A stretch of 64,000 bases of DNA from positions 106,091,262 through 106,155,261 of the forward strand of contig CM061135.1 in the NCBI GenBank assembly GCA_030789695.1, written 5' to 3'. Under the pieces are notes generated by a model. It did no database searches. It saw only the letters and a program-made list of their open reading frames with translations, and was not told the origin of the DNA. The stretch is from Scilla litardierei. Lineage: Eukaryota > Streptophyta > Magnoliopsida > Asparagales > Asparagaceae. A program made the translations under genes and the position numbers. Positions 11,450 through 23,710 of this stretch are shown in pieces; position 1 is the first letter of the stretch; each line of letters opens with the position of its first letter.

Positions 11450-11930
11450 CATTAATTGACCAACTTTCTCCAAAAATGTCTCAAGAAAATGCGATCGCGA
11501 TCAGACAAAATCGACTCTGGACTCCGATATAAGCACACCACCTCACATGTAAAAGAAGCAGCCACTGTCACCGCAGTGTAACAGTGATGATATGCTACAA
11601 AATGTTCGAATTTATTGAGACGATCAACCACAATAAAAATGATAGAGAAACCTTCAGATGGAGACAACCTTTTGATGAAGTTCATGGTGACCTCCTAACA
11701 CACCTGATTCGATAGGGACAAAGGTTGTACAAGTCTCCCATGAACCATTGCCATCTTGTCAGACATCACAACTAGCCATCATATCTGCTACATCCTTTTT
11801 CATCCTTATCCAAAACAACTCCAGTGTCAGGTGGTGATATGTCTTGAGGACCCTATAGTGTCCCCCAATAGCACTCCCATGTAACTTATGTAGTAATCTC
11901 AGAATGTGTGTAGATGTCTATAGTAATATT
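11450..11930 (-). pseudogene. Ty3/gypsy integrase fragment
   Basis: Minus-strand frame 11452-11685 (77 residues) contains IFIVVDRLNKFEHFVAYHH and SILSDRDRIFLRHFWRKL, the first two catalytic-Asp regions of the gypsy integrase core. Just upstream on the minus strand (11690-11930) a broken frame reads LLHKLHGSAIGGHYRVLKTY and MKKDVADMMASCDV, the H2C2 zinc-binding domain. The core's third acidic residue is lost at the left break near 11450. It may belong with the short LTR and gag at 5666-6522, but the gap holds another element and the link is unproven. Confidence 0.8.
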
Positions 11931-13140
11931 AGCCGTCCCTGGTATACTAACCGTCGTCCATCTAATGAATAGCCCGGATACTCCTTCGACCCTGTAATTA
12001 GTGTTCTAAAAGACGATTTCATTATGCGTACGGTCCAGGAGCACATAGCATGTATGCGGATTATGAAACTGATTATGCGTATTATGCTGTTTACGCAAAA
12101 TGAATATTTTAATAATAAATAAATAATAAGTATATATACATGTGTGTGTATGTTTGTGAATATTAATTTTAAAAAAATCCTAAAAGATGAAAACAAGGAA
12201 AAATTTATATCAACTTTTAAAAACATAAATTAATTCATACTAAAATATCAGCACCATAGAGTCGATCAATACATAAAATAACTAATGTCTAAAGCCTAAA
12301 GCAATCAACACACAAAACATATATATTTACTTTTACATCAAAATCAAAATCATGTCAAACACAAGTAACTTTGAAATAACAAATGATCCATATTCCATTC
12401 GATATCTACTTCTACTTATCATCTTTCTCGTCATCTTCATAACGAATATCATCTAACCCAATCAGAATGAACTTCATCGATCTCATTAAAAAATTATCAC
12501 CACCTTCCAAATATTCTTCATCTGAGTACTCTTGAACATCATCTATCGCTGCACTTGAAAACCCCTTCTCTCTCATTGCATATGTTATCAATGTTTTTTT
12601 GCTCCTCTAAGTGGATCTTGATTAGCTCCACTAGCATCTGCAACAACAGCCCATGCAAGTCCAGAACCAGAAAATGCCTATTCGTCTCCTTCATTCATTC
12701 TTTCTTTGACCCAAGCACTCTTCCCATTTGGTAAAAAGAAAGAAGAAAAAGAAAGCGATGAAGTCGTTACTTCCTTTTGGGAAAAAGAAAAAAAAGAAAA
12801 AAAACATGCTTACCTACATCCCGCTGTTGCATAAATTCCTAACCGTAGCCCGCCATCATTTTAAATGGATGTTTTCTCTCAAACCGTAGCCCCAACACAA
12901 ACATACCATCCCATAACAATTAATGATAGCCACAACCAGCTTCTAACCAATGATCAAACAATAGGTAATCAATGTCAACTAATTGCCAACGATAACTAAC
13001 GAAGCACATAAGATGATGATGGAGAAATAGCCATGAGATGCAATTCTAAAGGGCTGACGACGATGGCTCTGGAGAAGCATGTATCATAGCGGTATAGTAG
13101 TGTTACCTTAACTTTTTATTTTTGTTATTTCATTTTTTTG
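11931..13140. other. Low-information region with a possible hAT transposase scrap
   Basis: Mostly AT-rich DNA. On the minus strand around 12660-12590 a short frame reads SGLAWAVVADASGANQDPL, followed in another phase by an acidic tail (about 12570-12420). This vaguely resembles the C-terminal acidic end of plant hAT transposases (TW..VAEASGA). It is too short to claim. The rest, including A-rich runs near 12730-12800, is unassigned. Confidence 0.25.
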
Positions 13141-14025
13141 GTTGGAATGAAGAAAACAGAGAAATTCAAGGATGAGAAGGAGAAGATTGGGTTAAGTTTT
13201 CGGTTTTTGGTTCTATTTGGATAGGAGTTTTTTGAGAAGAAAATAAATGGCTCGGAAATCATATAAATAAAAGTATAATATTATTCAGAATAAAGATCGC
13301 ACCCCAAACAAGAGTATTTGTATTGTTTGTATAGCCAAAAAAAAAATACAAGACGATTACAATTAAGATTCCAATTCTTATTTGATTCTAACTATAAAAC
13401 TAGTATAATGTTAGTTTCTAAACGGAAAACTCCCCTAATTCTATTATAATATTTACTCTTAACAGGGCGCACCATAGTACGCGGTAAGGTCTGTTTAATT
13501 TTTAAGGATGTCGTGTTATGAGCTAGGGTGTGTTAACGGTTAATTATCTCCTTTTCATTCAAGGAGTGATTGAATTTAGTGGAATTTGCTAGAAATGTTG
13601 TTCATGTCTCTATTGTATCTCTGCCAATAGAATCAATTTTGAGTCCCAAACCTTGTTTTGCTAAGCAAGCCCTCCAATGAGAACTTGAGATTCAGATCTC
13701 CATGTTGAAAATTGCTACTTTCCGACTTATAATATGCCTTTATTTGGGGTTGGTATTGTAATTATGGCAAACAGAGCGGAACTAAGCTTCTACTAATGGT
13801 AACTTATGTGAGTTTATTGGCCTATTGGTTTCAGATTTTGTCCTCCAAGGACGTTGATCCCAATCTCTGTATTGTTCAGCTACATTTGATGCCGTGATCC
13901 TAGTTATTGGAATGTAATTATGAAGGAGAAAAATACTATAATAATGATATTATATTATTTTGGTCCATATGAGAATGTTGTTATTTGTTATTTATTGATG
14001 TCGCCTCATTTCTCTTCTGGTGCAG
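13141..14025 (+). other. Sequence upstream of the RAD52-like exon, probably intron
   Basis: No long frame and no transposon motif. It ends in a pyrimidine-rich run and a consensus 3' splice site (ttctcttctggtgcag, 14010-14025). It most likely belongs to the last intron of the gene whose final exon follows. Earlier exons were not found here and may lie left of the window behind the transposons. Confidence 0.35.
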
Positions 14026-14163
14026 GTCTACCGAGAATCTACAGGGACTTTGTCTTTAAGTGGTGGCATGTTTGAAGATCCGGTTGCTGCAGCAGAAGAA
14101 ATAGCTTTTTGTAGAGCCTGTGCAAGGTTTGGCCTTGGTTTGCATTTGTATCATGAGGACTAA
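14026..14163 (+). CDS. Probable terminal exon of a RAD52-like DNA repair/single-strand annealing protein
   Basis: A 45-codon open stretch follows a good acceptor and ends in TAA at 14161-14163. It reads VYRESTGTLSLSG, then FEDPVAAAEEIAFCRACARF and GLGLHLYHED. Alternating hydrophobic strand, an amphipathic EEIAFCRACARFGLG helix and the LYHED end match the C-terminus of plant RAD52-like proteins (RAD52-1/ODB1 and RAD52-2), which anneal single-stranded DNA in the nucleus, mitochondria or plastids. This match is from memory of the family. Only one exon is visible, so intactness of the gene is unknown; it could be a live gene with a transposon-filled upstream intron or an isolated relic. There are no stops or frameshifts in the exon, unlike all other coding remnants nearby. 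Confidence 0.6.
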   Translation, partial: VYRESTGTLSLSGGMFEDPVAAAEEIAFCRACARFGLGLHLYHED

Positions 14164-15329
14164 GGATGCTATATCAAGGAGTTTATCTCTGTTTTAAGAT
14201 TTCACCAAGGGCACGTCGGAACCCTGATGATGCTTCTCCTAGAATTCAGCTTCTCTTCAATTGTTAGCTTTGAGTGAGATATGTGCACATAATCGGATGT
14301 AAATATTTAATCAAACATCGCATACCTTATGTTTCATGCTCTTGATATGCGGTCTATAGAACTAAACGAGTTTTATTGTATCTGTCTAGTATGGTGAGAC
14401 AACATAGATGTTTCTTCTGAAACTAATTATGAGGCTGCTTGGTTTTTGAGGTGACTAAAATTTGGGCATCCTTGGCAACTTGAGAAGGCCACTGTTTCAA
14501 TGGAATCTCCACAAACACACGATTGTTTGAAAACTTTATTGGCATGCCATTTTTGACATGAACCCTTTCTCAATTGTTAGTGTAAAATGTGAATGGTAAT
14601 TTGTTAGTCCTACTTGAGGAAATATTTTGTGCTTGAGCTTGCAAGGTTGAAGAGCTTATCGACCTGTTCTCATATATTTTATGCAGTCAATGGATTTTTT
14701 TGCGGTAGCTGGTAGAGACAAACAGATCTAACGGGATGGATTCTGTTAATAGTCGTAATCTATTGTGAATTCTGTATCTTTCCTCTTCAAGTAAATTCAC
14801 AGACTTGAAAGCGTTCAGAAACATTGCTTATTCATAACTCGGTTTTCTTTCTTGTAGTTTTTTTTTTTTTGGCTTTTTTATTTCCTTTTTGGCTTAGGTT
14901 GAAAAGGGTCTTCCCTGTTGGAATAGAACATGAGCCTGAGGTAGGTCTTTTGTATAATGCTGTGTGGATTTGTATGCCATTTTGTTATAGGAAATCTTAT
15001 TACTATTTGCTTCTTTGTTATTGAAGCTGTGAAACTCTCGCTTAATTTCTAGAACTTGATTAAGTTCAATTGATTAAAAGTATGACTGTTGATACTCATA
15101 CTCTGAAAGCAGGACCGGAAGGTTGCCCTGCCGAAGTTTGTAATGTAGTGTCATTAACTTCTGACATTTTCAATAGTTCCGTTTTGTGTATTAGACTTGG
15201 ATATTTCTAAATTAGGCTTTACAGACACCTCATTTATGTGGTCTGTCTGTCTTGTAGAAGCTCTTAAGTTATGAGAAATGGCTTGGTAATTTTTGCATCA
15301 TTTCATCAGCATCTCTTCTTTTAGTTTGT
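14164..15329 (+). other. Probable 3' UTR and downstream flank of the RAD52-like gene
   Basis: No transposon hallmark and no convincing coding frame; base composition is more balanced than in the surrounding elements. The first few hundred bases are probably the 3' UTR. The LINE begins at about 15330, and its exact 5' border is not visible. Confidence 0.35.
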
Positions 15330-16878
15330 ATGGAATTAAAGCAGTCTTCTGCTGCTAAGAATGTGAGATTGGGATCACAGAGAACCTTAAGGAGTTCTTA
15401 TGATGCTAAAGGTAAATCTGTTATGGGGGGGAATGAGCATCGAGATATGAGATGGTTTACGGTGTCTAAACCTAAAGATGGGCTTTAGAAGCAGTGGGTG
15501 CAAGTAGCATAGAGTAACATTTCAAAGACGATGAATGTTGGTGGGTGGTAAACCTGCCTCCGAGGGCAGTACCAAAATTTCTAATATCATCGCTCCCTTC
15601 ACTCCAAAATTTAATGCTGGCACCACGCAGACGCGTTGGGCGGATGTCTGTGTTATGGGTAAAAGCAAAGATGAAGATTGTAGCTTGGACTACATAACCC
15701 CAAGGCTTGACTCTGGGGGGAGGCTGGTTGCAAATATTACCAAAGAAGAGATTGCCGCCAATGTTGGTCACTGGGAAAACACACTGGTGGGTTATGTTTT
15801 GGGAGCAAACCGTTTTTTTTCACATCTGAAAGCTTGTGTTTTACATATGTGGAAACCTTCTGGCGATATTGAGGTCTTCTCTCGAGAAAATGGGTTCTTC
15901 TTTTTCAAATTTTCACTAGCTGAAGACTGTAATAGAATCCTTCAAGAGGGCCCCTAGTTATTTGATGGTCGATTAATTGTCCTTAGAAGTGGAGCGCTGA
16001 TATTGGTATGGGTCGTGATCTTCTGTCTTCAGTCCCTGTTTGGGTGATGTTTCCATCCTGCACCTACAACTTTGGTCCAAAAGTATTATCAGCAAAGCAG
16101 CGAGTATTATTGGCAGACCCCTATAAATGGACAGAGCCACAACTAAGGGAGAAATACTTGCATATGCTAGATGCTTTGTAAAAATTGATGTGACTCGTTC
16201 TCTACCTCACAATATCTGTCTGGATATAGAAGGCGAACATCGCGTGGAGCTGAATGTTATATATGAATGGGTTCCCCCTAGATGTTCTAAGTGCCACAGC
16301 TTCGGGCATGTGGATGCTCAATGCCCTTCAGTCCCCATGTGGAAGATTAAACATTCACTTCCTCCATCTGATACCTCTCCTACTAGCTATTCCTCTGTGC
16401 TCAGGTAACATTGTTAACCAATCTAGTATTCCTTCTACTAACTCTATGATTGATGGTGATTCTATGGACGTTATGTGCTCCCCTTTACTGCTTATTATTG
16501 AGATCCCCAAGAATACTATGGATATGCACATGCTCCCAGAGGCCTCTGTTAAGTTGAGGAATTCTCCTGTGGTCCCACCCCCTTCTGTATGTCCTTCTGG
16601 AAACATTGATGCTGTTGTAGCCCATATTTCCCCTCCTGAGAGGCCTATTCCTATTGCCTCTGCCATTGATGATATGTCACCTGACCCTATTGCTGAGGAT
16701 ACTATGGTTTGGTAGGTGCAAGTGCATAAAAGATTAAGGAAGCCTCTTGCTAGTATTCAGAAAACTAAGCCAAAGCAATCTATAAATTCAAAGAGGGATA
16801 CTAGTACTAATGAAGCCTCTCCTCTGGTTGGCCCTAGGAGGAGTGTGCGTGGAATGAAGGGCTCCCCCACGTTTTAAT
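15330..16878 (+). pseudogene. L1-type LINE ORF1 (gag-like, DUF4283 plus zinc knuckle)
   Basis: An ATG at 15330 opens 52 codons ending at 15486. The frame then changes to 15535-15957, where a DUF4283-like domain lies (WENTLVGYVLGANRFF, then VFSRENGFFFFKF). After another shift, 16127-16408 carries VKIDVTRSLPHNICLDIEGE and WVPPRCSKCHSFGHVDAQCP, a CCHC knuckle (C-x2-C-x4-H-x4-C). This order is typical of ORF1 in plant L1 LINEs, an RNA-binding protein of the retrotransposition complex. At least three frame breaks make it a pseudogene. ORF2 follows at 16879. Confidence 0.8.
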
Positions 16879-17974
16879 ATGTCTATCTTTACCTGGAACG
16901 TCCGTGGATTGAATAAAGCAGTGCGACGTCAGGATCTTCGGGAACTGCTTAAGCATCATTCTCCTTCCATGGTTGGTCTTTTAGAAACCAAGATTAGAGA
17001 GGCATGCAATCAATGAGTTCTACCTTGCTTCCCAAGTGATTGGTCTGCTATTAATAACTATGTGAGTTCTGATGGAGGCAGAATTTGGATATTATGAGAC
17101 ATCAGGATCTGGTCTTGCATGCTCCTCTATTCCTCTGATCAGGTTATTTCTATTCTGCTACTAATAGGGGTGGTTTCAAGTGTATAGTATCTTTTGTTTA
17201 TGGTGCAAATCTTCTGGCCTCTCGAACCACCCTCTGGTCAGACCCGCTCTTCACTCAGTCCTCTGTCGGTAATTCCCCTTGGGCAGTTATGGGTGACTTT
17301 AATTCTGTTAGATTTATAGAGGAGAAGATTGGAGGCATGCCTATTTCCCGATCCACACTAGTTCCTTTCAATAATTGCATTGAGTCCTGTTGTCTCATGG
17401 ATCTTAAATGTGTTGGTAGTACTTGGAGCTGGAACAACCATTCTGAAGGGAAGAGACATATCTCTGCTAGACTTGAAAGGATTCTCTGTAACTCTATTTG
17501 GATCAACTCTCTTCCATCTTCACATTACTGTTATCTTCCTCCCTCTTCCAGTGACCATTCTCCTATGCTGCTTCAAATGGGTGATAATTCTATGTCAAGG
17601 CCTAAGCCTTTCAGATTCTTTAACTACTGGTCCCGTCATTCAGACTTTCATGCAGTCTACTCAAAGCTTGGAGGTCCCCTTCTTCTGAAGTGCCTCAATA
17701 TCAAATAGCACATAAACTCAAGAGGCTGAGTATATACTTGAATCCTGGTCTCATGGTTTGGTTGATGACCCTGCTTCCCACATCAAAGACTTAAGAAGGA
17801 GACATGTTGATATTCTAGCTAATGACGCTGCATTTTCTGATTCAGCCCATAAAAACCATTTAGCACAAATTGGTACAGAATTGTATCATTGATTGCAGCT
17901 GGAGGAGTCCAAGTGGATGCAAAAGAGTAGAATATCTTGGCTCTCTAATGGTGATAAGAACACATCTTTCTTTT
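16879..17974 (+). pseudogene. L1-type LINE ORF2, endonuclease part
   Basis: Starts with ATG at 16879 and MSIFTWNVRGLN, the classic AP-endonuclease start in plant L1 ORF2, followed by LLETKIRE, where the Glu is catalytic. At 17289-17708 the frame reads MGDFNSVRF (the catalytic D-x-N), then STWSWNN and SARLERILCN, ending with SSDHSPML (the catalytic S-D-H). The endonuclease nicks target DNA to prime reverse transcription. Then about 17893-17974 reads SRISWLSNGDKNTSFF, the usual link to RT. Here a 9.4 kb LTR element interrupts it; RT resumes at 27382. Stops occur at about 17014 and elsewhere. Confidence 0.85.
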
Positions 17975-19251
17975 TGTCACGGCCCACTTTCCATTACACT
18001 TGGGAGCGAGGACGCGAGCGGGTCCGTATGTGCTTAAAGCAAAGGAGTAATTTTTGCTTTGTCCTTCGACTTAAGCACAATAAGCGTTTTATATTTAATA
18101 AGCAACTCCTTGCAAGCGAAGTTCTCAGAACCAGAATAAATAATTATCACTATTTTTTATAATTATCACTATTTTTTTATTCCAGAGTTCAAACAAAGTA
18201 CACAAATAAATTAGGGTCCAGCATGGTCGTACAATTTTATTGCTGAAAGCAACACACCTGAAAACAAATAATATGACTAAATAAATAGAGACAACAATAA
18301 CTCTATAGTCTTCAGCAGGGAGGAGCTCAACCGTAATATGTTCAAGACACGATCACAAAACATACTACATGGACCAACCCCACCCAAAGTATCTATCTAG
18401 TCATCGACTAGGTTCCTTCCAATCTGTTTTCGATGATTTCATTCCATCTGTATTCGATGGTATCACATGTTTGTTTCGAGGATTGTGTCATACCATCTGT
18501 TCCGTTTTGGTTCAATTAATGACAAGCAGAAAAAAGTTGTTCTTTATCAAGAAGCATTAGCATGAAATGTCCATCATAATCAATTGCAACAGGCAATGTA
18601 AAAGCATGCAGTTTGGTTACTAAGTTTGACGAGCATGTTCAAAGTAAGGTTTTAGCATCAGATTAAGCAGTTTGTCCTAACATTCAATTACCATAAATAC
18701 TTGCCTCGAGGTGGTTTAAACTTTGGTAATGAGTATGTAATAAAATGCTACGAAACTAAAAAGACGCGTTCTTACCATATTAATCACAGAATGTTAAATT
18801 GAAACACATCAATGAGTCCATCATTTTAAATATTGTTAATCAAACAAGATCATAAGAAGTTGTTATTAGTAGTGTTAGCGTCGTATATGGTTTCAGTTAC
18901 TAAAATCTAACATTATATCTTATAGTTTGCATGCGATAAAATACATGCCTGGAGGCGATGCTGGATGTCCCAATCATTGCGACGGAAGGCGCGATTTATC
19001 TGTGACGTAAAGATCCGCATGTGAGACTACTGGTTTATGCTAATAGGATCATATTATAAGCTATTATTATTAAATGGTTTACTAAATAGCAGAACATCTA
19101 ATTACCACCATTATTCATATTAACATCATATTAACACTAACATGCAGATCTTTTAACCAAACTAACACTAACTAATTGTATCAACAACTTACAGATATCA
19201 AAAAAACTATTATTAACCAACTTACTAATATTAGTATTAATACTAACATGT

Positions 19252-19255
<4 letters not shown>

Positions 19256-19324
<69 letters not shown>

Positions 19325-19487
19325 ATTTAATGTAGAAAAGGTGGCACCTGATCCATTGGATCAGTTGCTTAGACACAAAAAAGGTGGGAAGTACAAGCCC
19401 CCACATGGGCTTGTACTCGTGGGGCCCCACCTTTTTGTGTCTTGCACCTGATCCAATGGATCAGGTGCCACCTGCTCTACATTAATC

Positions 19488-19571
<84 letters not shown>
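19256..19571. repeat. TA-dinucleotide microsatellite split by a palindromic element
   Basis: (TA)n runs from about 19256 to 19322 and again from 19490 to 19571. At the homologous spot in the other LTR (about 25116-25131) there is one short TA run and no insert. The 91- and 72-codon frames here are Tyr-Ile strings without meaning. Confidence 0.85.
19323..19489. mobile_element. Micron-like palindromic (fold-back) element in TA repeats, about 167 bp
   Basis: Nearly the whole stretch is one inverted repeat. The left arm starts GGATTTAATGTAGA and the right arm ends TCTACATTAATCCC; ggtggcacctgatcca pairs with tggatcaggtgccacc, and aagtacaagccc pairs with gggcttgtact at the centre. It is bounded on both sides by (TA)n. 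Rice Micron elements have this arrangement, so the name is by analogy. The second LTR lacks it, so it arrived after the host retrotransposon. Confidence 0.7.
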
Positions 19572-19573
<2 letters not shown>

Positions 19574-21294
19574 TAACATTATTTTAGAACTAATATTTAA
19601 ACTAATAGTATAACTACTCCCATGCGGTTTTTAAAAAGCTAATACTAACAACTTAATATATATTGGAAACTTACTGTTTTTATCAAAAGGACTTACATGC
19701 TGTTTATAAGGGAACTAACAAACCCATATATTAACTTGTTAATAAAACATCTCATATTACTAACTATTACTAATACTATATTAAACTAACATCATTATTA
19801 ACATTACTGATCTTAACAACTAATATAACAAGATATCTAATATACTAACTAATATTAACATGCAAATGTACTAATATTAACATTAATAAGACTAACATCT
19901 AACATTATCTAACATGATGCTTATATACTAAAATTAACAACTAATCTTAAGGACTTACTGTTTGCGTTGCTTCCTCTCTCGTGTGTGTTTGTAGGTCGGA
20001 GGTGGCTACGGTGTGGCACGACTGCATGTAGGTATTGCAGCTGGCAGAAGATGGCACTGGCTGTCGGAAGGTGGCCGAGACACTGGGTTGCATGCATGGA
20101 GGGGTTGATGGAAGAGATCGTTGGAGATCGGAGGAGGGAAAAGGGTTGTGCGCGTTCATCGGAAGTCGGAGATAAGATGTGAGGACGTTGCGCTGGAGGT
20201 TGGCAGACTAAGGGGGTGATGGGGGTTGCAGGGAGGAATGCAGACAAGAAGATGGCCGTAGGGAGGGTCGGAGGTCGGTGTTTGCGGTCTGGGGCGCAGG
20301 CTTGGGTTTTAGGGTTTTGAGAGGGGAGGGATGAGGCGTCGGGGACTGGGGCTGTGCGCGACAATCGGAGGGGCGTGGGGGCTGTAGGTGGTCGGAGGGG
20401 AGGAGGGTGCTGGATACAGTCGGATGGGGAGTTGCTGGGGGCGGTGATGGGGGTTGTTCGGAGGTGGAAGTCGGTGAGGGGTTGCGTGGGGAGCAGCTGG
20501 TCGGAGGGTATGGATGATGGCAGAGTTGGTCACCGGGAGGAGCGCTGTCGTGAGGGAAGGGGGAGAGGAGATTGTCGGGGCATTGCTGGGTTGCGCACGG
20601 TGTTGGAGAGCTGAAGCCAGAGGCGAGGGTTACACGGCTAGGGTTTTAGGGTTTCGGGGGTGTGAGAGGGGAGAGGGAAGAAGGGAAAAGTGAACTAGGG
20701 GTTTTGTCTTTTGTGAGGGGAGAGATGAAGCTCGGGGTTTTTGTTTGGCTGTGGGAGATTAGAGATGATAACCTAGGTTTTATGTGCGTGAGTGAATTAG
20801 GTCTAGGGTTTCTTTTTATGTTATTATTTTGTGTGGTGTTGTGAGCGTGAGAGCCTGGGAAAAGCATGCGTACGAAAACAAAAGGAGAGAGACAAAGTAG
20901 CGGCTAGGGTGATTTGGTTACGGTTTAAGATAAAAATGGAAATATTTTGATTAAATAAGAATTATTTAAAAACCTATGAGAAAAAGAACAGGAACAAGAA
21001 TTTTAATTGTAATTAAGAGTGTGATTAATTGTTAATTATAATGGAATAAAAATCTCCTATCTAAATATGGAAAGGGGATTTGAATTCAAATTCAAATATT
21101 TATTTAATGAATTCTTATAATAATAGATTTATATATAATTATAGCTAAGCGAAATACGTATCAAAATACGTTCGCAATACGAATACGTATAATAGTAATA
21201 CGTAATACGAATACATATTTAAGTATAGATACAGAAAACACAGACAAAGATAAAATACGTGCAAAATACGCATTATAAAATACTGGCTGTTACA

Positions 21295-22904
21295 TTATAC
21301 ACACCTTAAGAAAAATTCCGCCGTCGAAATTTCTATCAAACAGGACGCGGAAATAAGTGAGGATAGTGCTCGCACGTTTCCTCTTCCCATATACACACAC
21401 CACACTCTTTACTATGCTCACACTCCACCCATAATTAACAAGCATGCCATCATACTTAAACACTCAATTAATATTACTAATACTAATATCAATAACAAGA
21501 ATATTACTACTAATACTACTAATTAACAGCCATGCCAATAATAATAATATTACACCCACATGCATCATTAATTACGCATCAATATTGATACTAATATATC
21601 ACAATCAATACACGACACTATTAATACATTGCCATCATACCATACAATTAAACTAATGCTATAATTAAGGCAAATACTAACACACACACACACACACACA
21701 TCAACTTTCTAACTGTAATGTGCCATCATCTTGCACACCCACATCATTACGCAATACACTACCATATATATACAATCATAATCCACCTTCATATATATAT
21801 CGTATACTACTCAATACTAATACATGAGCACAATCATATTCAGTCAAGTAACACTCCAATGATACAATCACTTTACACATACGTAATACACTACACATAC
21901 CACATAATACATATCAGTACTTATGCATATGCACACCATACACCATACCATACTCAAACATAAACATACCCTACTTTATATAACACTAGGGTCATGACAA
22001 TCTACCCACTGTAAAATCAAGTCCGTCCTCACACTTTTTTGAATAGGGCTAACTTAAGGATGGCAGACCTAAACGTTAAGGTCGCTCTATTCCAGACATA
22101 CACACACTATAACAAAGAAATGTTCTCTCATGTGCATACACTTGCACACACATCATATAGTCATGTACATACAAATACTTATGTGCGCATACACATTACA
22201 CACATATCCATACTTACATTATTACATACCTACCTTATATCTACGCAAAACTCAGACATACATATAATACATAAACGCAAGTATACACAACCATGGTAAC
22301 TTACATTAAGCTAGTATACTATTACATATACACATCTATACATAGATACAAATGTATAACCATGTATACCTCCTAAGGCACATATATCATCCCATAGAGC
22401 AAGCAATATAATACACTATTATAACCCTACTACCATACATAAGGCACACATATACATATTATATGTATAGACACATATAATTATGCACATTCCTATCCAG
22501 GCATGAGCACACGCCCATACACACAATAGATATATACACCCAATTTTAAGCACACCTATCATAATGTACAGTACATTAAACATGCACATAACCTTACTAG
22601 CATAAAAAATACAAATGTAGACAAGCACGTCTAAGATATATACACTCATAGTAGACAGACATACTATATATATAACTATACATCTAGTACTTATATCACC
22701 GCTTATGCATATACAACACGACAAGCAAACATACTATACTAATATACCAAGAGGATGCCCACTCATACATGAGTGGGACACATGGATCTACACACATGGG
22801 TCCACCCACACTACTTACATATACACACACTACAAACATCACAGTTAATACTAGTAGATCTACTATACATATACCATAAACATTATAAGGAAAGGTTAGG
22901 CATT
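21295..22904 (-). other. Non-coding AC-rich internal region with two PPT/U3-start-like junctions
   Basis: No coding frame; long CA/TA-rich stretches. Next to the LTR (about 21295-21342) the minus strand reads gacggcggaatttttcttaa, the PPT signature of Tekay-like elements. A second, homologous junction lies at about 21985-22034: minus strand gaggacggacttgattttac, then gggtagattgTCATGACCC, resembling a PPT followed by an LTR start. The stretch between may be a relic of a longer LTR or of another nested LTR. Confidence 0.5.
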
Positions 22905-23590
22905 ACCTGAAATCACTTGCTCCGTAGCATTAGCCTCTTTGGCTGTCATTGTGAACACCTGGCGCCTCGGCTGGTTCTGTCTCACCTGTTCATAAGCCTT
23001 CTGTTGTGGAGCCAGAGGTGGTTATGCTGTCTCGATCCTGAAGCTGCTACAATCGGAGTCATTCACTTGATGGGGGTAGCGAGAACAATTCCAGATAGAG
23101 TGTCCAGATGCCCCACATAACAGACATTGGTTGAGCAATTGACAACAGTTCTTCTTGACATGCCCTGGTCAGTTATAATAGTAGCACATCATCTGAAATC
23201 GGTTGTTGACTGGTGATGCAAGCTTTTTAAAAAGGGTAGTTTATATTGGTCTAAGAGCGTCTCTTGTTGGTTCCATAGGATGCTTACTTCCTCCAATATG
23301 GGCTGTTTCATGAAGTTTATCAACACCCTTGCAGCTACGTGCTTCTCCTAGTATTCCCTCATCGGAGGTTAGATTGGCCGATGTCATCGATGCTTGGGCA
23401 TTGTAGATTGAACCTTGACTGAACTGGAACGCCTGGTCTTTAGGATCCTCGACCAGATGAGAAGCGAATCGACTGAGCACAGAGAGTAATCGATATTGGA
23501 GTTCCATCATTTCTCTCATGATTCCCATGATGTCGTTGTAGGCGTCACCATTCCCATTGCGAGTGTTGGGTTGACCTGCAATGCTGTAAA
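22905..23590 (-). pseudogene. Ty3/gypsy gag (capsid C-terminus and two zinc knuckles)
   Basis: The minus-strand frame 23528-23241 reads MGIMREMMELQYRLLSVL and continues for 95 residues. Downstream, in another phase, are two CCHC-type knuckles: a damaged one (CYYYN-stop-PGHVKKNC) near 23200-23150 and a good one, CLLCGASGHSIWNC, at 23126-23085. The segment ends VFTMTAKEANATEQVIS, the position just before protease in Tekay-like elements. The coding sequence stops exactly at a GT (22906-22905) matching the intron-like donor in the other Tekay-like element at 60202. No protease follows. Stops and frameshifts mean it is inactive. Confidence 0.7.
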
Positions 23591-23710
23591 AGAAACAAGA
23601 TAAATATTCGTGTAAAAGTTATTCAAACGATCTGGTTACTAATAATATTTATAATATTTCTAAGTGTCTCATAGAGTGCAAAAGGACCTGCATGGGCCAC
23701 CACTAAAATC

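Larger units (their letters stand above)
17975..21294 (-). repeat. 3' LTR (left copy) of the gag-only gypsy element
   Basis: 3320 bases, collinear with the right copy (shared landmark: taagcacaataagcg near 18073 and 23813). It differs from the right copy mainly by a palindromic element in expanded TA repeats (19256-19571). A G-rich block (19970-20680) with gggttttaggg words is part of the LTR in both copies and is not telomeric. Confidence 0.8.

Noticed and set aside
19176..19579. Frames with long Tyr-Ile repeats
   Set aside because: They are translations of (TA)n microsatellites around the palindromic element.
20190..20660. gggttttaggg words suggesting an interstitial telomere
   Set aside because: The words are scattered, not a TTTAGGG array, and recur in the second LTR as ordinary LTR sequence.
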